64,000 nt of DNA from CAZTVF01 sp964616985 (GCA_964616985.1 CAZTVF010000008.1:8294-72293), one strand, 5' to 3'; counted from the first letter of the stretch, positions 23,242-32,381 are shown. The notes: a model not told the origin generated them from the letters alone. Translations and numbers: made by a program.

Positions 23242-24318
23242 ATGAGCAGGCGCGTGTTGGCGGTTGGCGGCGGGATGGGCATGGGCATCGTGAACTACGG
23301 GCGGAAGTACGGCATGGACGGCGCGGTCGTCGAGATCAACGCCGATCTCCGCAAGCGCCAGTGCGATACGTACAAGATTCCCGGCTACAACACCGTGCAG
23401 GAGGCGATCGCCGCGCACAAGGACATCGTCGGCGTCTACATCGCCACGCCCAACCACACGCACGCGGACATCGCCATCGCCCTGGCCCCGCTGAACATCC
23501 CCGTCTTCATGGAAAAGCCCCTGGGCATCGACGAGGCCCAGTGCCGCGCCGTCGTCGACGCCTACAGCAAGAGCAAGGGCTGGCTGCAGATCGACTTCGA
23601 GTACCGCTTCAGCCCGCTGTACGCCGTCGCCAACGACATCCTCAAGAGCGGCGAACTGGGCGACCTCCGCAGCATCAACATCGAGTACACCGTGGGCAAC
23701 TATCGCCCCAGCTACGGCTGGCGTCTTGACCCGGTGAAGGCGGGCGGCATGTTCTGCGAGAAGCTCTGCCACTTCATGGACCTCATCCGCTTCTGGTCCG
23801 GCAGCGAGTTCAAGAAGATCCAGATCACGGCCGCCCCCAAGTCGATGGGCTACTACGACAACGCCAGCACCGACAACATCGTGGGCCAGTTCGTGATGGA
23901 GAGCGGTGCCTTCGTGTCGCTGCTGCACACGCACGGCTCGACCGCGCTGCCGCTGGACGCCAAGACGCAGAACAACTCCTGGGCCGACCACGGCCACCGG
24001 CTGGGCGTGTACCTCAACACCACCGAGGGCTGCATCAACATCGACATCTGGCGGCAGATCATCAGCGTGATCAAGCGCGACGCCGAGGACGACATGGCCC
24101 CGCGCCTCATCCGCCGCATCGACTACAGCCACATGGACTTCATGGCCAGCCACCACGACATGTCGGGCGTGCTGAAGGACTTCGTCCGCCGCGTGCACGA
24201 GGGCAGCGGCCCCCGCCTGCCGCTGGCCGACTCGTTCAAGACCATGCTCGCCGTCTTCGAGGCCGACCGCCAGCTGCACGCCTCCTGCCTCGAGGCCAAC
24301 GCCCGCTTCGCGAAGTAA
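23242..24318 (+). CDS. Gfo/Idh/MocA-family oxidoreductase
   Basis: NAD(P)-dependent dehydrogenase, 358 residues, with the N-terminal GGGMGMGIVNYG cofactor loop, canonical EKP in FMEKPLGID, and a long C-terminal domain containing GGMFCEKLCHFMDLIRFW. Start ATG 23242 follows AAGGAG with ideal spacing. It is about 160 bases after the SDR gene and ends before a convergent terminator, so it is last in the rightward arm or has its own promoter. Substrate unknown. Confidence 0.9.
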   Translation: MSRRVLAVGGGMGMGIVNYGRKYGMDGAVVEINADLRKRQCDTYKIPGYNTVQEAIAAHKDIVGVYIATPNHTHADIAIALAPLNIPVFMEKPLGIDEAQCRAVVDAYSKSKGWLQIDFEYRFSPLYAVANDILKSGELGDLRSINIEYTVGNYRPSYGWRLDPVKAGGMFCEKLCHFMDLIRFWSGSEFKKIQITAAPKSMGYYDNASTDNIVGQFVMESGAFVSLLHTHGSTALPLDAKTQNNSWADHGHRLGVYLNTTEGCINIDIWRQIISVIKRDAEDDMAPRLIRRIDYSHMDFMASHHDMSGVLKDFVRRVHEGSGPRLPLADSFKTMLAVFEADRQLHASCLEANARFAK

Positions 24319-24347
24319 GCGATCCACAGCACCACAAAATGATTCAC

Positions 24348-24399
24348 GCGGCGGTCCCAACCGGGGCCGCCGCTTTCGTTTATTCGAGAGATCTCTCGA
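24348..24399 (+). terminator. Terminator plus 16-base palindrome between convergent genes
   Basis: An 11-bp stem with one G-T type mismatch (GCGGCGGTCCC/GGGGCCGCCGC, loop AACC) is followed by TTTCGTTTATT, ending the oxidoreductase transcript. Directly after it is a perfect palindrome TCGAGAGATCTCTCGA (24384-24399), which may serve the convergent lyase gene. Confidence 0.82.
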
Positions 24400-24406
24400 G
24401 AAGAGA

Positions 24407-26719
24407 TCACACCGGGAAGTGGATCACCGATTCGATCTTCGCCTCGCGGGTCGGGGGCGTCGTGAGGCTCAGCGTCCAGGCGGGGCGGAGCTTGTTGTCG
24501 ATGCGGCCGTCGGTGCAGGCGGCGGCCAGGGGCAGGCCGGAGGCCTCGGCGAAGCGCACCGTCATCTCGGCGCCGTCGATGGTCGTCCGGGCCAAGTTGC
24601 CTTCGATCGTCCAGGGGGCGTAGCTCTGGAACGTCACCTCGATGGCGCGGGGCTCGGCCAGCTTCCAGTGATCCAGCAGGCGCAGCGTGCCGTGATCGTC
24701 CGCCAGCGTCAGTTCGCCCTGGCGGGTTCCGGTGGCGACGGCGGGGCCGTAGATCGGCGCCAGGTCCGCCGCAAACCGCAGGCCGCGCCCGGTATCGACG
24801 GCCTCGGTGATCTTCGCCCGCGGCACGGGCGTGGGCGAGCTCCAGTCATCGGCGACGCGCATGGGCAGGCCCACGGGGCGGGCCAGGTTGTGCCATTCGG
24901 GATACTTCATGAACAGGCAGCGGACGTCGGCGTAGTTCGTCGTGCCGAAGTCCGGCAGCAGCACGCGGCCTGCCGATTCCAGCACAATCCCGCCGCGGTC
25001 CTGGTGGTGGTGCCCGCCGGCGGGGCGTTCGCATTGGAGCAGCAGCTTGCCGCGCCAGCGGCCGGGGAACTCGTACGCCAGCAAGCCCGAGGCCACGCAC
25101 CCGCCCAGGCCCGCTCGGCGGGTGCCGTCCGCCGTCGTGGTCGCCGACGCTTGCGGCAGCAGGCGCAGCATCAGCATCGCGTCCATGGCCGACAGTTCAG
25201 CCGCCCCGGTGTCCATCTCGCCGGAGGCCTGGCGGTTGGCCAGGAACGCCAGGCCCTGTTTCCATCCGCAGCACGTGGCCAGCAGCGCCACCATGTACGC
25301 CGGCCAGGCCACCGTCCCGCCGGCGCCCAGGGGCGTGGTCACGCCGATGGGGCTGGTGGTGGAGGTGAACGCCTGCACGAAATCGACCGACCGCTTGAAC
25401 CGCTCGGGCAGGACCTCGGCCAGCGGGGCGTGCTTGAACTCGGCGTACGCCAGCCACATGGGGATGGATTCGCCGAAGCTGTAGAGGTAGTACCCGCCCT
25501 CGGTGCAGTGGCCGTGCTCATCGAGGTAGTTGCCCAGCACCGTGTTGTAGTCGCGGTACGATTCCTCGACGAGCCCGGCGTATTTCTCGCCGCGGCCGAA
25601 GCGGTGCAGCGCCATCGCGCCCAGCAGCCGCTGGCTGTTGAAGACGATGCCCTGGTTCATGTGCCAACGGTAGCCCCCTTCGCGGCAGCGCGCGTCGACG
25701 AGTTCCCACGCGGCGGCGATGCGGTCGAGGACCTTCTCGCGCGCGGTGGGCGTGAGCAGGTCGCCGAGGAACTGCAGCCCGATGGCGGCCGCGCACAGGC
25801 AGTGGGCTTCCATGAAGGCGACGTGGTGCCACGCCGAGCCGGGGAAGCAGCCCTGGGGTCCCTCGAACCAGTGGGGCGTCGCCGCCAGCGACAGCATCGC
25901 GCGGGCCCCGCGGAGCGACCAATCCTTGCGGTCGCACAGCCAGCCCGCCAGCGACAGCAGCATGATGGGGCCCAGCATGTCGCGGCGGTTGCGGTCGCGC
26001 ACGCGGACGTAGCGGTACAGGTGCTCCACGCAGGGCACGAAGAGGCGGATGTCGTTCTCCGGCTCCCACGTCGAGAGGGCCTGGGCGGCCGAGCGAAGGC
26101 GGTTCATCATCGCGGCGAATCGGGGCTGCGCCGCCGCGGCCTTCATGGCCTGCAGTTCGTCGCGGCTGCCCAGGATCGTCTGCGTCAGGCCGGCGGCGCC
26201 CGACGGGTTCAGCAGGCCCGGCCAGTCGCTCGCGTACTTCGGCAGGGCGTCCTCGATGAGGTGCTCGCGGGCGGTGTTCACCGCGCCGATCCAGTAGAAC
26301 GCCAGGAAGCTTTCCTGCGGCTGATCCGCCTGCCATTCCCAGCCAAGCTCGGCGATCTCGACGGTCTCGCCAGCCGCCGCCAGCGGCAGCGACGTCGGCT
26401 CCGCCGGCAGCTTCTGGCCGCGGAGTTGGCGGAAGAGTTCCACCCGCCGGCCGTTGACGACGGCCCAGCCGTTCATCACCAGGTGCGGCGCGAAGTTGAT
26501 GAACAGCCGCATGCGGTCGTAACCGGTGAGTTCGAAGCGGCCTCGCCAGGTCAGCGAGAATCGCCCCGCGTGCGTCTTGATATAGGATGCATCCCAGCCG
26601 GGAGCCCAGTGGCCGCCGCCGGCGACGTCCTCGGCAAACGTGAACTGCCTGTGATCGAACAGGCCGGGATCGAAAAGCGGAAAGATGATCGCTTCGGCTT
26701 CATTGATAGGTGTCGCCAC
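24407..26719 (-). CDS. Heparinase II/III-type polysaccharide lyase, no signal peptide
   Basis: A 770-residue protein with an N-terminal beta-rich domain, a central alpha-helical toroid (EGGYRWHMNQGIVFNSQR, EHGHCTEGGYYLY) and a C-terminal heparinase II/III-like beta domain with GGHHHQDRGGIVLESAGRVLLPD near residue 565. These enzymes cleave uronic-acid-containing polysaccharides by beta-elimination. No signal peptide is present (MATPINEAEAIIFPLF), so it probably acts in the cytoplasm on imported oligosaccharides. Start GTG 26719 follows GGAG. Converges on the oxidoreductase gene. Substrate (heparin-like, alginate, other) cannot be assigned. Confidence 0.82.
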   Translation of the reverse strand: MATPINEAEAIIFPLFDPGLFDHRQFTFAEDVAGGGHWAPGWDASYIKTHAGRFSLTWRGRFELTGYDRMRLFINFAPHLVMNGWAVVNGRRVELFRQLRGQKLPAEPTSLPLAAAGETVEIAELGWEWQADQPQESFLAFYWIGAVNTAREHLIEDALPKYASDWPGLLNPSGAAGLTQTILGSRDELQAMKAAAAQPRFAAMMNRLRSAAQALSTWEPENDIRLFVPCVEHLYRYVRVRDRNRRDMLGPIMLLSLAGWLCDRKDWSLRGARAMLSLAATPHWFEGPQGCFPGSAWHHVAFMEAHCLCAAAIGLQFLGDLLTPTAREKVLDRIAAAWELVDARCREGGYRWHMNQGIVFNSQRLLGAMALHRFGRGEKYAGLVEESYRDYNTVLGNYLDEHGHCTEGGYYLYSFGESIPMWLAYAEFKHAPLAEVLPERFKRSVDFVQAFTSTTSPIGVTTPLGAGGTVAWPAYMVALLATCCGWKQGLAFLANRQASGEMDTGAAELSAMDAMLMLRLLPQASATTTADGTRRAGLGGCVASGLLAYEFPGRWRGKLLLQCERPAGGHHHQDRGGIVLESAGRVLLPDFGTTNYADVRCLFMKYPEWHNLARPVGLPMRVADDWSSPTPVPRAKITEAVDTGRGLRFAADLAPIYGPAVATGTRQGELTLADDHGTLRLLDHWKLAEPRAIEVTFQSYAPWTIEGNLARTTIDGAEMTVRFAEASGLPLAAACTDGRIDNKLRPAWTLSLTTPPTREAKIESVIHFPV

Positions 26720-26778
26720 TCATTGTCTCCATGCGTCATGCAAGGCGCGGGCCGCAGATCACTGCCGTGGTTATTCGC

Positions 26779-26800
26779 ACCCCCAAACGCGTTTGGGGGT
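26779..26800. repeat. CCCCCAAAC palindrome, copy 4 (perfect)
   Basis: ACCCCCAAAC, GC, GTTTGGGGGT: perfectly self-complementary over 22 bases, with GGCACCGGAG on the right. Single copy between the lyase gene start and the small secreted peptide gene. Confidence 0.85.
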
Positions 26801-26826
26801 GGCACCGGAGGACCTCACGGGCTTCC

Positions 26827-26952
26827 TTATACAAACCCGCTCGCGTTGCCGGCGGCCGCCGAACTCGTGTAATTGTCGGCCGCCGAGGCCTGTGCAAATG
26901 CGCCGGCGGCCCATACCATGATCGACACTATTGCCAGCAAGATCGGTTTCAT
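26827..26952 (-). CDS. Predicted 41-residue secreted peptide
   Basis: Begins MKPILLAIVSIMVWAAGAFA at ATG 26952, a short positive end then a hydrophobic stretch and an AFA-Q cleavage-like site. The mature part would be only about 20 residues, rich in Ser, Ala, Asn. A weak GGAA precedes the start. It lies between the two divergently arranged lyase genes, followed by the palindromic repeat. No family recognised. It could also be a chance signal-like open frame in high-GC DNA; the codon choice is GC-rich like its neighbours. Confidence 0.4.
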   Translation of the reverse strand: MKPILLAIVSIMVWAAGAFAQASAADNYTSSAAAGNASGFV

Positions 26953-27104
26953 GTGGAGTTCCTGAACGGGACTTTATCACCGGCACGCTGGAAGGGCAAA
27001 CGCCCCCGCCGCCCGCATCTTGCACGGATCAGCCGTATTGCAGGCTTGATCGTGCGAGGTTCGCTCGCGCAGACAGCGTCTGAATAATGTGGAAGGACAT
27101 GGAT

Positions 27105-28973
27105 ATGTTGGATTCACTCTACGGCCGGACGATCGATAAGCTCCTGATCCCGCGCGCCCAGTGGCGGCCTTTCCCGACGGCGGCCCAGCGTCCGCCGTGG
27201 GAGTCGCTGCCGGCGGCGGTGCGGCAGGCGACGGTGGAGATGGGCGAGGCGGCGGCGTGCGAGCCCTGGCCGGCGCTGCCGGCGACGCTGTACCTGGACT
27301 ATGCCCGCACCGGCACACGCGCCCGCTTCGAGGCGCCGCACTTCCAGCGCCGCCGCATGCTCGGCAAGCTCGTCATTGCCGAATGCGTCGAAGGCCGCGG
27401 CCGCTTCATCGACTCCATCGTCGACGGCCTGTGGACGATCTGCGAGGAATCGTCGTGGTGCATCCCCGCGCACATCAGCGCCCAGAAGGCGGGCGTCACC
27501 CTGCCGGACACCGCCGAGCCGGTGGTCGATCTGTTTGCGGCCGAGACGGGCGCCCAGGTGGCGTGGGCGGCGTACCTGCTGGGCGGGGCGCTGGCCCCGG
27601 TGTCGAAGATGATCCTTCCTCGGCTGGGGCGGGAGATCGCCTCGCGCATCCTGACGCCGTGCCTGCAGCGCGATGACTTCTGGTGGATGGGCTTCAAGAA
27701 CCGGTGGGTGAACAACTGGAATCCGTGGATCAACTCCAACTGGCTCGCCTGCGCCCTGTTGTGCGAAAGCGACGAGGCCCGCCGCATCGAGCACGTGCGG
27801 AAGATCCTGCGAAGCCTGGACTGCTTCATCGACGGCTATCCCGCCGACGGCGGCTGCGACGAGGGGCCGGTGTACTGGACCCGCGCGGGCGCGTCGCTGT
27901 TCGACTGCCTCGAACTGCTTCACTGGGCCACCGGCGGCAAGGTGAACGTATACGACCAGCCGCTGGTGCGGAACATCGGCCAGTTCGTCTACCGCGCGCA
28001 CATCAGCGGGCAGTGGTTCATCAATTTCGCCGATGCCTCGGCCTTGCTGTCGCCGCCGGCGGAACTGGTCTACCTCTTCGGCCGCCGCATCGGCGACGCC
28101 GACATGCAGGCGTTCGGGGCGCGGGCGGCGGCGGACCGCGCCCACGCGGTACACGTTCCGGAAAACCCGACGCGCTCGCTGCCGGCGCTGTTCGTGCAGG
28201 AGGAGCTCGCCGCGGCCCCGGCCGCCCAGCCGCTGCTGCGCGACGTGTACCTGCCGGACACGCAGGTCTTCGTCGCCCGCGACCAGGGCGGCAGCGACAA
28301 GGGCCTGTTCCTCGCCGCCAAGGGCGGCCACAACGCCGAGAGCCACAACCACAACGACGTCGGGCAGTTCATGGTGTACGCCGACGGCAAGCCCCTGCTG
28401 ATCGACGTGGGCGTCGAGACATACACGCAGAAGACGTTCAGCCCGCAGCGTTACGAGATCTGGACGATGCAGTCGCAGTACCACAACCTGCCGACGATCA
28501 ACGGCGCCCAGCAGCAGCCCGGCCGCGAGTTCGCCGCGCGCGACCTTGCGTACCAGGCCGCCGACAACGCCGCGAGCTTCGGGCTGGATATCGCGGCGGC
28601 ATACGCGCCGCAGGCGGGCGCGGTGTCCTGGCGGCGGACGCTGACGCTCAACCGCGGGCGCGACGTGGTGGTGGAGGATCGCTACGAGCTGCGCGACCGG
28701 CCGGGCGAATTGGTGTGGACATTGATGACGCCGTGCGCCGCCGCCATCGAAGCGGGTGCGATCCGCCTGTCTCCGCGCGGGCTGGCCCGCGGCATGGTGT
28801 GCGGCCAGGGACGGGTGGAGTTCGACCCCGCCGCCGTGTCGGCCGAGGTCGAGACCATCGCGATCGCCGACGGCCTGCTGCGGTCGGTGTGGGGCGACAC
28901 GTTGTTCCGCATCGTGCTCGGCGCCAAGCGGCCCGCCGCACGCGGGAGCTTCACGGTTCGCATCACGCGCTGA
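27105..28973 (+). CDS. Heparinase II/III-family lyase, second, no signal peptide
   Basis: A 622-residue protein with a helical N-terminal toroid (residues ~80-330; GYPADGGCDEGPVYWTRAG) and the C-terminal heparinase II/III domain with SHNHNDVGQFMVYADGKPL near residue 413 and the following DVGVETYT. These residues match the HxHND metal/catalytic segment. No signal peptide, so probably intracellular. ATG 27105 has GGAAGG at good spacing; ATGs at 27087 and 27099 are alternatives. Transcribed rightward, away from the first lyase. Both lyases probably belong to the catabolic cluster headed by iclR. Confidence 0.85.
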   Translation: MLDSLYGRTIDKLLIPRAQWRPFPTAAQRPPWESLPAAVRQATVEMGEAAACEPWPALPATLYLDYARTGTRARFEAPHFQRRRMLGKLVIAECVEGRGRFIDSIVDGLWTICEESSWCIPAHISAQKAGVTLPDTAEPVVDLFAAETGAQVAWAAYLLGGALAPVSKMILPRLGREIASRILTPCLQRDDFWWMGFKNRWVNNWNPWINSNWLACALLCESDEARRIEHVRKILRSLDCFIDGYPADGGCDEGPVYWTRAGASLFDCLELLHWATGGKVNVYDQPLVRNIGQFVYRAHISGQWFINFADASALLSPPAELVYLFGRRIGDADMQAFGARAAADRAHAVHVPENPTRSLPALFVQEELAAAPAAQPLLRDVYLPDTQVFVARDQGGSDKGLFLAAKGGHNAESHNHNDVGQFMVYADGKPLLIDVGVETYTQKTFSPQRYEIWTMQSQYHNLPTINGAQQQPGREFAARDLAYQAADNAASFGLDIAAAYAPQAGAVSWRRTLTLNRGRDVVVEDRYELRDRPGELVWTLMTPCAAAIEAGAIRLSPRGLARGMVCGQGRVEFDPAAVSAEVETIAIADGLLRSVWGDTLFRIVLGAKRPAARGSFTVRITR

Positions 28974-29042
28974 GGCAGTGCCGAGCCCAGGTTTTATTGA
29001 ATGGGTGGCGGCGTTTCAGCCACGTTCTATCGGATGGTTGCT

Positions 29043-29062
29043 GGCCTTCCCTGGCCGCCACC
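29043..29062. repeat. GGTGGCGGCC-type hairpin fragment
   Basis: Partial copy of the hairpin at 42461-42486 in the 261-base gap between the lyase and kinase genes. The rest of this gap shows no gene. Confidence 0.45.
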
Positions 29063-29159
29063 TGCAACGCGTATTAGCGCGACCGCTGTCAGCCGGCACG
29101 CTTCATGACGTGACAAAGCAGTAGTGACAAGAACCAGCGCTCGCCGATTGGCGCGGGAT

Positions 29160-29178
29160 TATAGGGCTTTCCCCTATA
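29160..29178. promoter_or_regulatory. Short inverted repeat upstream of the sensor kinase
   Basis: TATAGGG and CCCTATA pair around CTTTC, about 57 bases before the kinase ATG. It could be an operator or part of a promoter (AT-rich around TATAGAATAA). No firm -35 is seen. Confidence 0.35.
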
Positions 29179-29234
29179 GAATAACCGGGGTTTCTCCGAT
29201 TGCTCCTCCGAACCCCGAAGGGTACTTTACTCCG

Positions 29235-31514
29235 ATGCAAGACGCGGCATTGCACATCCTGCTGGTTGAGGACAACGAGAACGACGCCCTCCTTCTGCAG
29301 GAAACGCTTGCCCAGTTCGGCGACAGCTTTCACCTCACGCATGCCACCAGCGCCACCGACGCCGAGGCCCTGCTTCACCAAGCCGCCTTCGACGCCATGC
29401 TCTTGGACCTCTCGCTGCCCGATACCCGCGGCATGGAGACGATCCTCTGGGCCAACCGCACCGCGCCCCGCCTGCCCGTGATCATCCTCACCGGCATGGA
29501 CGACGAGCGCATGGCCCTGGAGGCCGTGCGAAAGGGCGCGCAGGATTACATCCTCAAGGGCCAATCCGACGCCCGCCTGCTGGCGCGGGCCCTGCACTAT
29601 GCCATCGAACGCAAGCGGGTTGAAGAGGCCCTGCGCGACAGCGAGCAGCGGCTGCGAGCCGTCTTCGAGGCCACCGAGGACGCCATCATCATCTGCGACA
29701 GCCACGGGCGGCTGATCGAGGCCAACCCCGGCGCCGCCCGCCTGCTGCGCCTGCCGCTGGACGATCTGCTGGGCCGCTGCCTCACCGACTTCCTGCCGAG
29801 CGACTTCGATTTCCGCCTCCAGTGGGACAAGTTCCTCCTCAAGGGCCAACTCCGCTGCGATCACTCCATGGTTCGCGCCGATGGCACGAGGGTCGAGGTC
29901 GACTGCTACTCGGTCGCCAACATCCTGCCCGGGCGGCACCTGTCGGTTATCCGGGACATCACCGTCCGCAAGCGGATGGAGGCCGAACTGCAGCGCTCGC
30001 GCGACGGGCTGGAGAAAATGGTCCTTCAACGCACCGCCGACCTTCATAAGACGGTGGATGCACTGCAGGAGGAGGTTGTCTCGCGTCGGCAGGCCGAGGT
30101 GGCTCTGCGCGAGGCGAACGACCTGCTGGAAATGATGTTCTCGGGCATTCACCTGCACGTGGCGTACATGGACACCGAGTTCACGATCATCCGCGTCAAC
30201 GACGCCTACGCCGCCGTCGACGGCCAGGACCCCCAGTTCTTCGTCGGCAAGAATCATTTCGACCTGTTCCCCAACGAGGAGAACCAGGCGATCTTCCGCG
30301 AGACGGTCCGTACCGGCGAGCCGTGCTTCTTCTACGAAAAGCCCTTCGAGTACAAGCACCACCCCGAACGCGGCACGTCGTACTGGGACTGGAGCCTCCA
30401 ACCGGTGAAGGATCCCCGCGGGCAGGTCAAGGGCCTGATCCTCTCGCTGCTGGACGTTTCCGATCGCGTCGGCTCGCGCAGGCAGCTGGACATCGAGCGG
30501 CGGCGGCTGTTCTCGGTGCTGCAGCTGCTGCCGGGCTACGTCTCGCTGAACGATTCCAGCCACAGCATTCGCTACGCCAACAGCAAATTCGTCGAGCTGT
30601 TCGGCCAGCCGGGCAAGCTGCCCTGCCACAAGGCGCTTCATGGCCTGGACCGCCCGTGCCCCGACTGCCGCATGCCGACCATTGTCGAGAAGCAGCAGCC
30701 ACAGCAGTGGGAGTGGACCGGCCCCGACGGGCGGAGCTACCACGTGTGGGGCTACCCCTTTGCCGATACCGACGGCAGCCACCTGGTGATGGAGCTGGGC
30801 CTGGACGTGACCGAGCGCAAGCAGCTCGAGCGAAAGATCCTGGACGTGGGCTCGCTGGAGCGCCGCCGCATCGGGCAGGACCTGCACGACACGCTGGGGC
30901 AGAATCTCACGGGCATCGCGTTCCTGTCCAAGGCGGTCGCGCGGAGCCTGGGGTCTCGCGGCGTGGCCGAGGCGGCGCAGGTGGCCGAGATCGCCCGCCA
31001 GGTCAACGAGGCGATCGCCAAGACGCGTTCGATCGCGCACGGCCTGTGCCCGGTGGGGCTCACCGAGGACGGCCTGACCAACGGCCTGCGCGAACTGCTG
31101 TCCAGCGTCGAGCAGCTGTGCAAGGTGCGCGGCCGCCTCTGGTGCGACCGCGACTGGCAGATCGCCGACTCGTCGGCCGCCGTGCACATCTACAGCATCG
31201 TGCAGGAGGCGGTGAACAACGCCGTTCGCCATGGCAAGGCCAAGAACATCGAGGTGCGCCTGGAGGCCCAGGGCGAGGGCGTCTGCCTGAGCATCAAGGA
31301 CGACGGCGTGGGCCTGCCGCAGGACGTGGAGGCGGCCAAGGGCATGGGCCTGCATACGATGCGGTATCGCGCCGAGACGATCGGCGCCGTCTTCAGCATC
31401 GGCCGCGCCGCGCCCCGAGGCACGTGCATCGCCTGCCTGCTGCCCAAGGGGCTGATGTGCTCGGCCGAGGGCGAAGGCTTTGAAGAAAAACCTGAACCGC
31501 CCGCAGCGCCGTAA
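29235..31514 (+). CDS. Hybrid sensor kinase: REC-PAS-PAS-PAS-HisKA_3-HATPase
   Basis: Cytoplasmic two-component kinase, 759 residues. Domains in order: receiver (residues ~7-120, acceptor Asp58 in MLLDLSLPD), PAS (~140-255), coiled coil, PAS (~305-420), PAS with a Cys-rich centre LPCHKALHGLDRPCPDC (~425-535), a HisKA_3 dimerisation box with the phospho-His in RRIGQDLHDTLGQN (~550), and an HATPase (~640-735, NNAVRHGKAKN, DDGVGLP). No membrane segments, so it senses an internal signal. ATG 29235 gives the receiver start. The NarL/LuxR regulator that follows 140 bases later is its evident partner. A receiver at the N-terminus suggests a phosphorelay. Confidence 0.9.
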   Translation: MQDAALHILLVEDNENDALLLQETLAQFGDSFHLTHATSATDAEALLHQAAFDAMLLDLSLPDTRGMETILWANRTAPRLPVIILTGMDDERMALEAVRKGAQDYILKGQSDARLLARALHYAIERKRVEEALRDSEQRLRAVFEATEDAIIICDSHGRLIEANPGAARLLRLPLDDLLGRCLTDFLPSDFDFRLQWDKFLLKGQLRCDHSMVRADGTRVEVDCYSVANILPGRHLSVIRDITVRKRMEAELQRSRDGLEKMVLQRTADLHKTVDALQEEVVSRRQAEVALREANDLLEMMFSGIHLHVAYMDTEFTIIRVNDAYAAVDGQDPQFFVGKNHFDLFPNEENQAIFRETVRTGEPCFFYEKPFEYKHHPERGTSYWDWSLQPVKDPRGQVKGLILSLLDVSDRVGSRRQLDIERRRLFSVLQLLPGYVSLNDSSHSIRYANSKFVELFGQPGKLPCHKALHGLDRPCPDCRMPTIVEKQQPQQWEWTGPDGRSYHVWGYPFADTDGSHLVMELGLDVTERKQLERKILDVGSLERRRIGQDLHDTLGQNLTGIAFLSKAVARSLGSRGVAEAAQVAEIARQVNEAIAKTRSIAHGLCPVGLTEDGLTNGLRELLSSVEQLCKVRGRLWCDRDWQIADSSAAVHIYSIVQEAVNNAVRHGKAKNIEVRLEAQGEGVCLSIKDDGVGLPQDVEAAKGMGLHTMRYRAETIGAVFSIGRAAPRGTCIACLLPKGLMCSAEGEGFEEKPEPPAAP

Positions 31515-31537
31515 GCCCGCGCGTGAGATATGTTTGC

Positions 31538-31560
31538 GGGCGGCACGCCTGCAGCCGCCC
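31538..31560. repeat. Stem-loop between kinase and regulator
   Basis: GGGCGGC/GCCGCCC stem around a 9-base loop without a T tract, in the 138-base gap. It may tune read-through between the two genes. Confidence 0.4.
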
Positions 31561-31603
31561 CCAGTGAGACCTGTTTTCGCACACGACCTCGTGGCCGCCA
31601 CGG

Positions 31604-31609
31604 TAGAAT
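31604..31609 (+). promoter_or_regulatory. Possible -10 box for the response regulator
   Basis: TAGAAT matches the -10 consensus at five of six, 44 bases before the regulator ATG; no good -35 is visible. Confidence 0.35.
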
Positions 31610-31652
31610 ATGCTGCCCCGGCGCGATTTTTGTTCAGCATAGGAGCCGACCG

Positions 31653-32333
31653 ATGTCCAAGCCCGTCACCGAAGCCAACAGCAAGACGCGCGTCTTTCTC
31701 GTCGATGATCATCCCATCGTCCGCCAGGGCGTCAAGCTGCTGGTCAACCAGGAAGCCGACATGGAGGTCTGCGGCGACGCGGACAACGCCCAGCAGGCGA
31801 TCAAGGAGATCCAGGATCTCAAGGCCCAGCTGGTCGTGGTCGACTTGTCGCTCAAGAACTCCAGCGGGCTGGAGCTCATCAAGGACCTGCAGATCCGCTG
31901 CCCCGAGGTGCTGATCCTGGTGCTGTCGATGCACGATGAGTTCTTCTACGCCGAACGCGTGCTGCGTGCAGGGGCGCGCGGCTACATCACCAAGGAAGAG
32001 GGAACCGAGAAGGTGGTGGAGGGCATTCGCCGCCTGCTGCGCGGCGAGGTGTACCTCAGCGAGAAGATGGCCTCGAAGATGATCTGCAAGCTCGTGGGAG
32101 GGCGGCCCGGCCTGCCCCAGCCGCTGGTCGACTGCCTGACCGACCGCGAGCTGGAGGTGTTCGAGCTGATCGGCACCGGCCTGGGCACGCGCGAGATCGC
32201 CGAGAAGCTCCACCTGTCCACCAAGACCATCGAGTCGCACCGCGAACACATCAAGGAAAAGCTCAAGCTGGCCTCGGCCACCGAACTGCTCAAGCACGCC
32301 ATCCAGTGGATGCAGTGCGAGCGCAAGTCTTGA
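31653..32333 (+). CDS. NarL/LuxR-type response regulator
   Basis: Transcription factor of a two-component system, 226 residues. Receiver domain with Asp64 in VVVDLSLKNSSGLEL and the DD at VFLVDDHP; C-terminal LuxR-type helix-turn-helix with LTDRELEVFELIGTGLGTREIAEKL. The HisKA_3 kinase upstream is the matching type. Start ATG 31653 follows AGGAG with ideal spacing. Target genes are unknown; no transport or respiration gene is adjacent. Confidence 0.95.
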   Translation: MSKPVTEANSKTRVFLVDDHPIVRQGVKLLVNQEADMEVCGDADNAQQAIKEIQDLKAQLVVVDLSLKNSSGLELIKDLQIRCPEVLILVLSMHDEFFYAERVLRAGARGYITKEEGTEKVVEGIRRLLRGEVYLSEKMASKMICKLVGGRPGLPQPLVDCLTDRELEVFELIGTGLGTREIAEKLHLSTKTIESHREHIKEKLKLASATELLKHAIQWMQCERKS

Positions 32334-32381
32334 GGGCACGGGAAGCGGAATCCCATCGATCGCATCATGCTTCCTTTTGAC

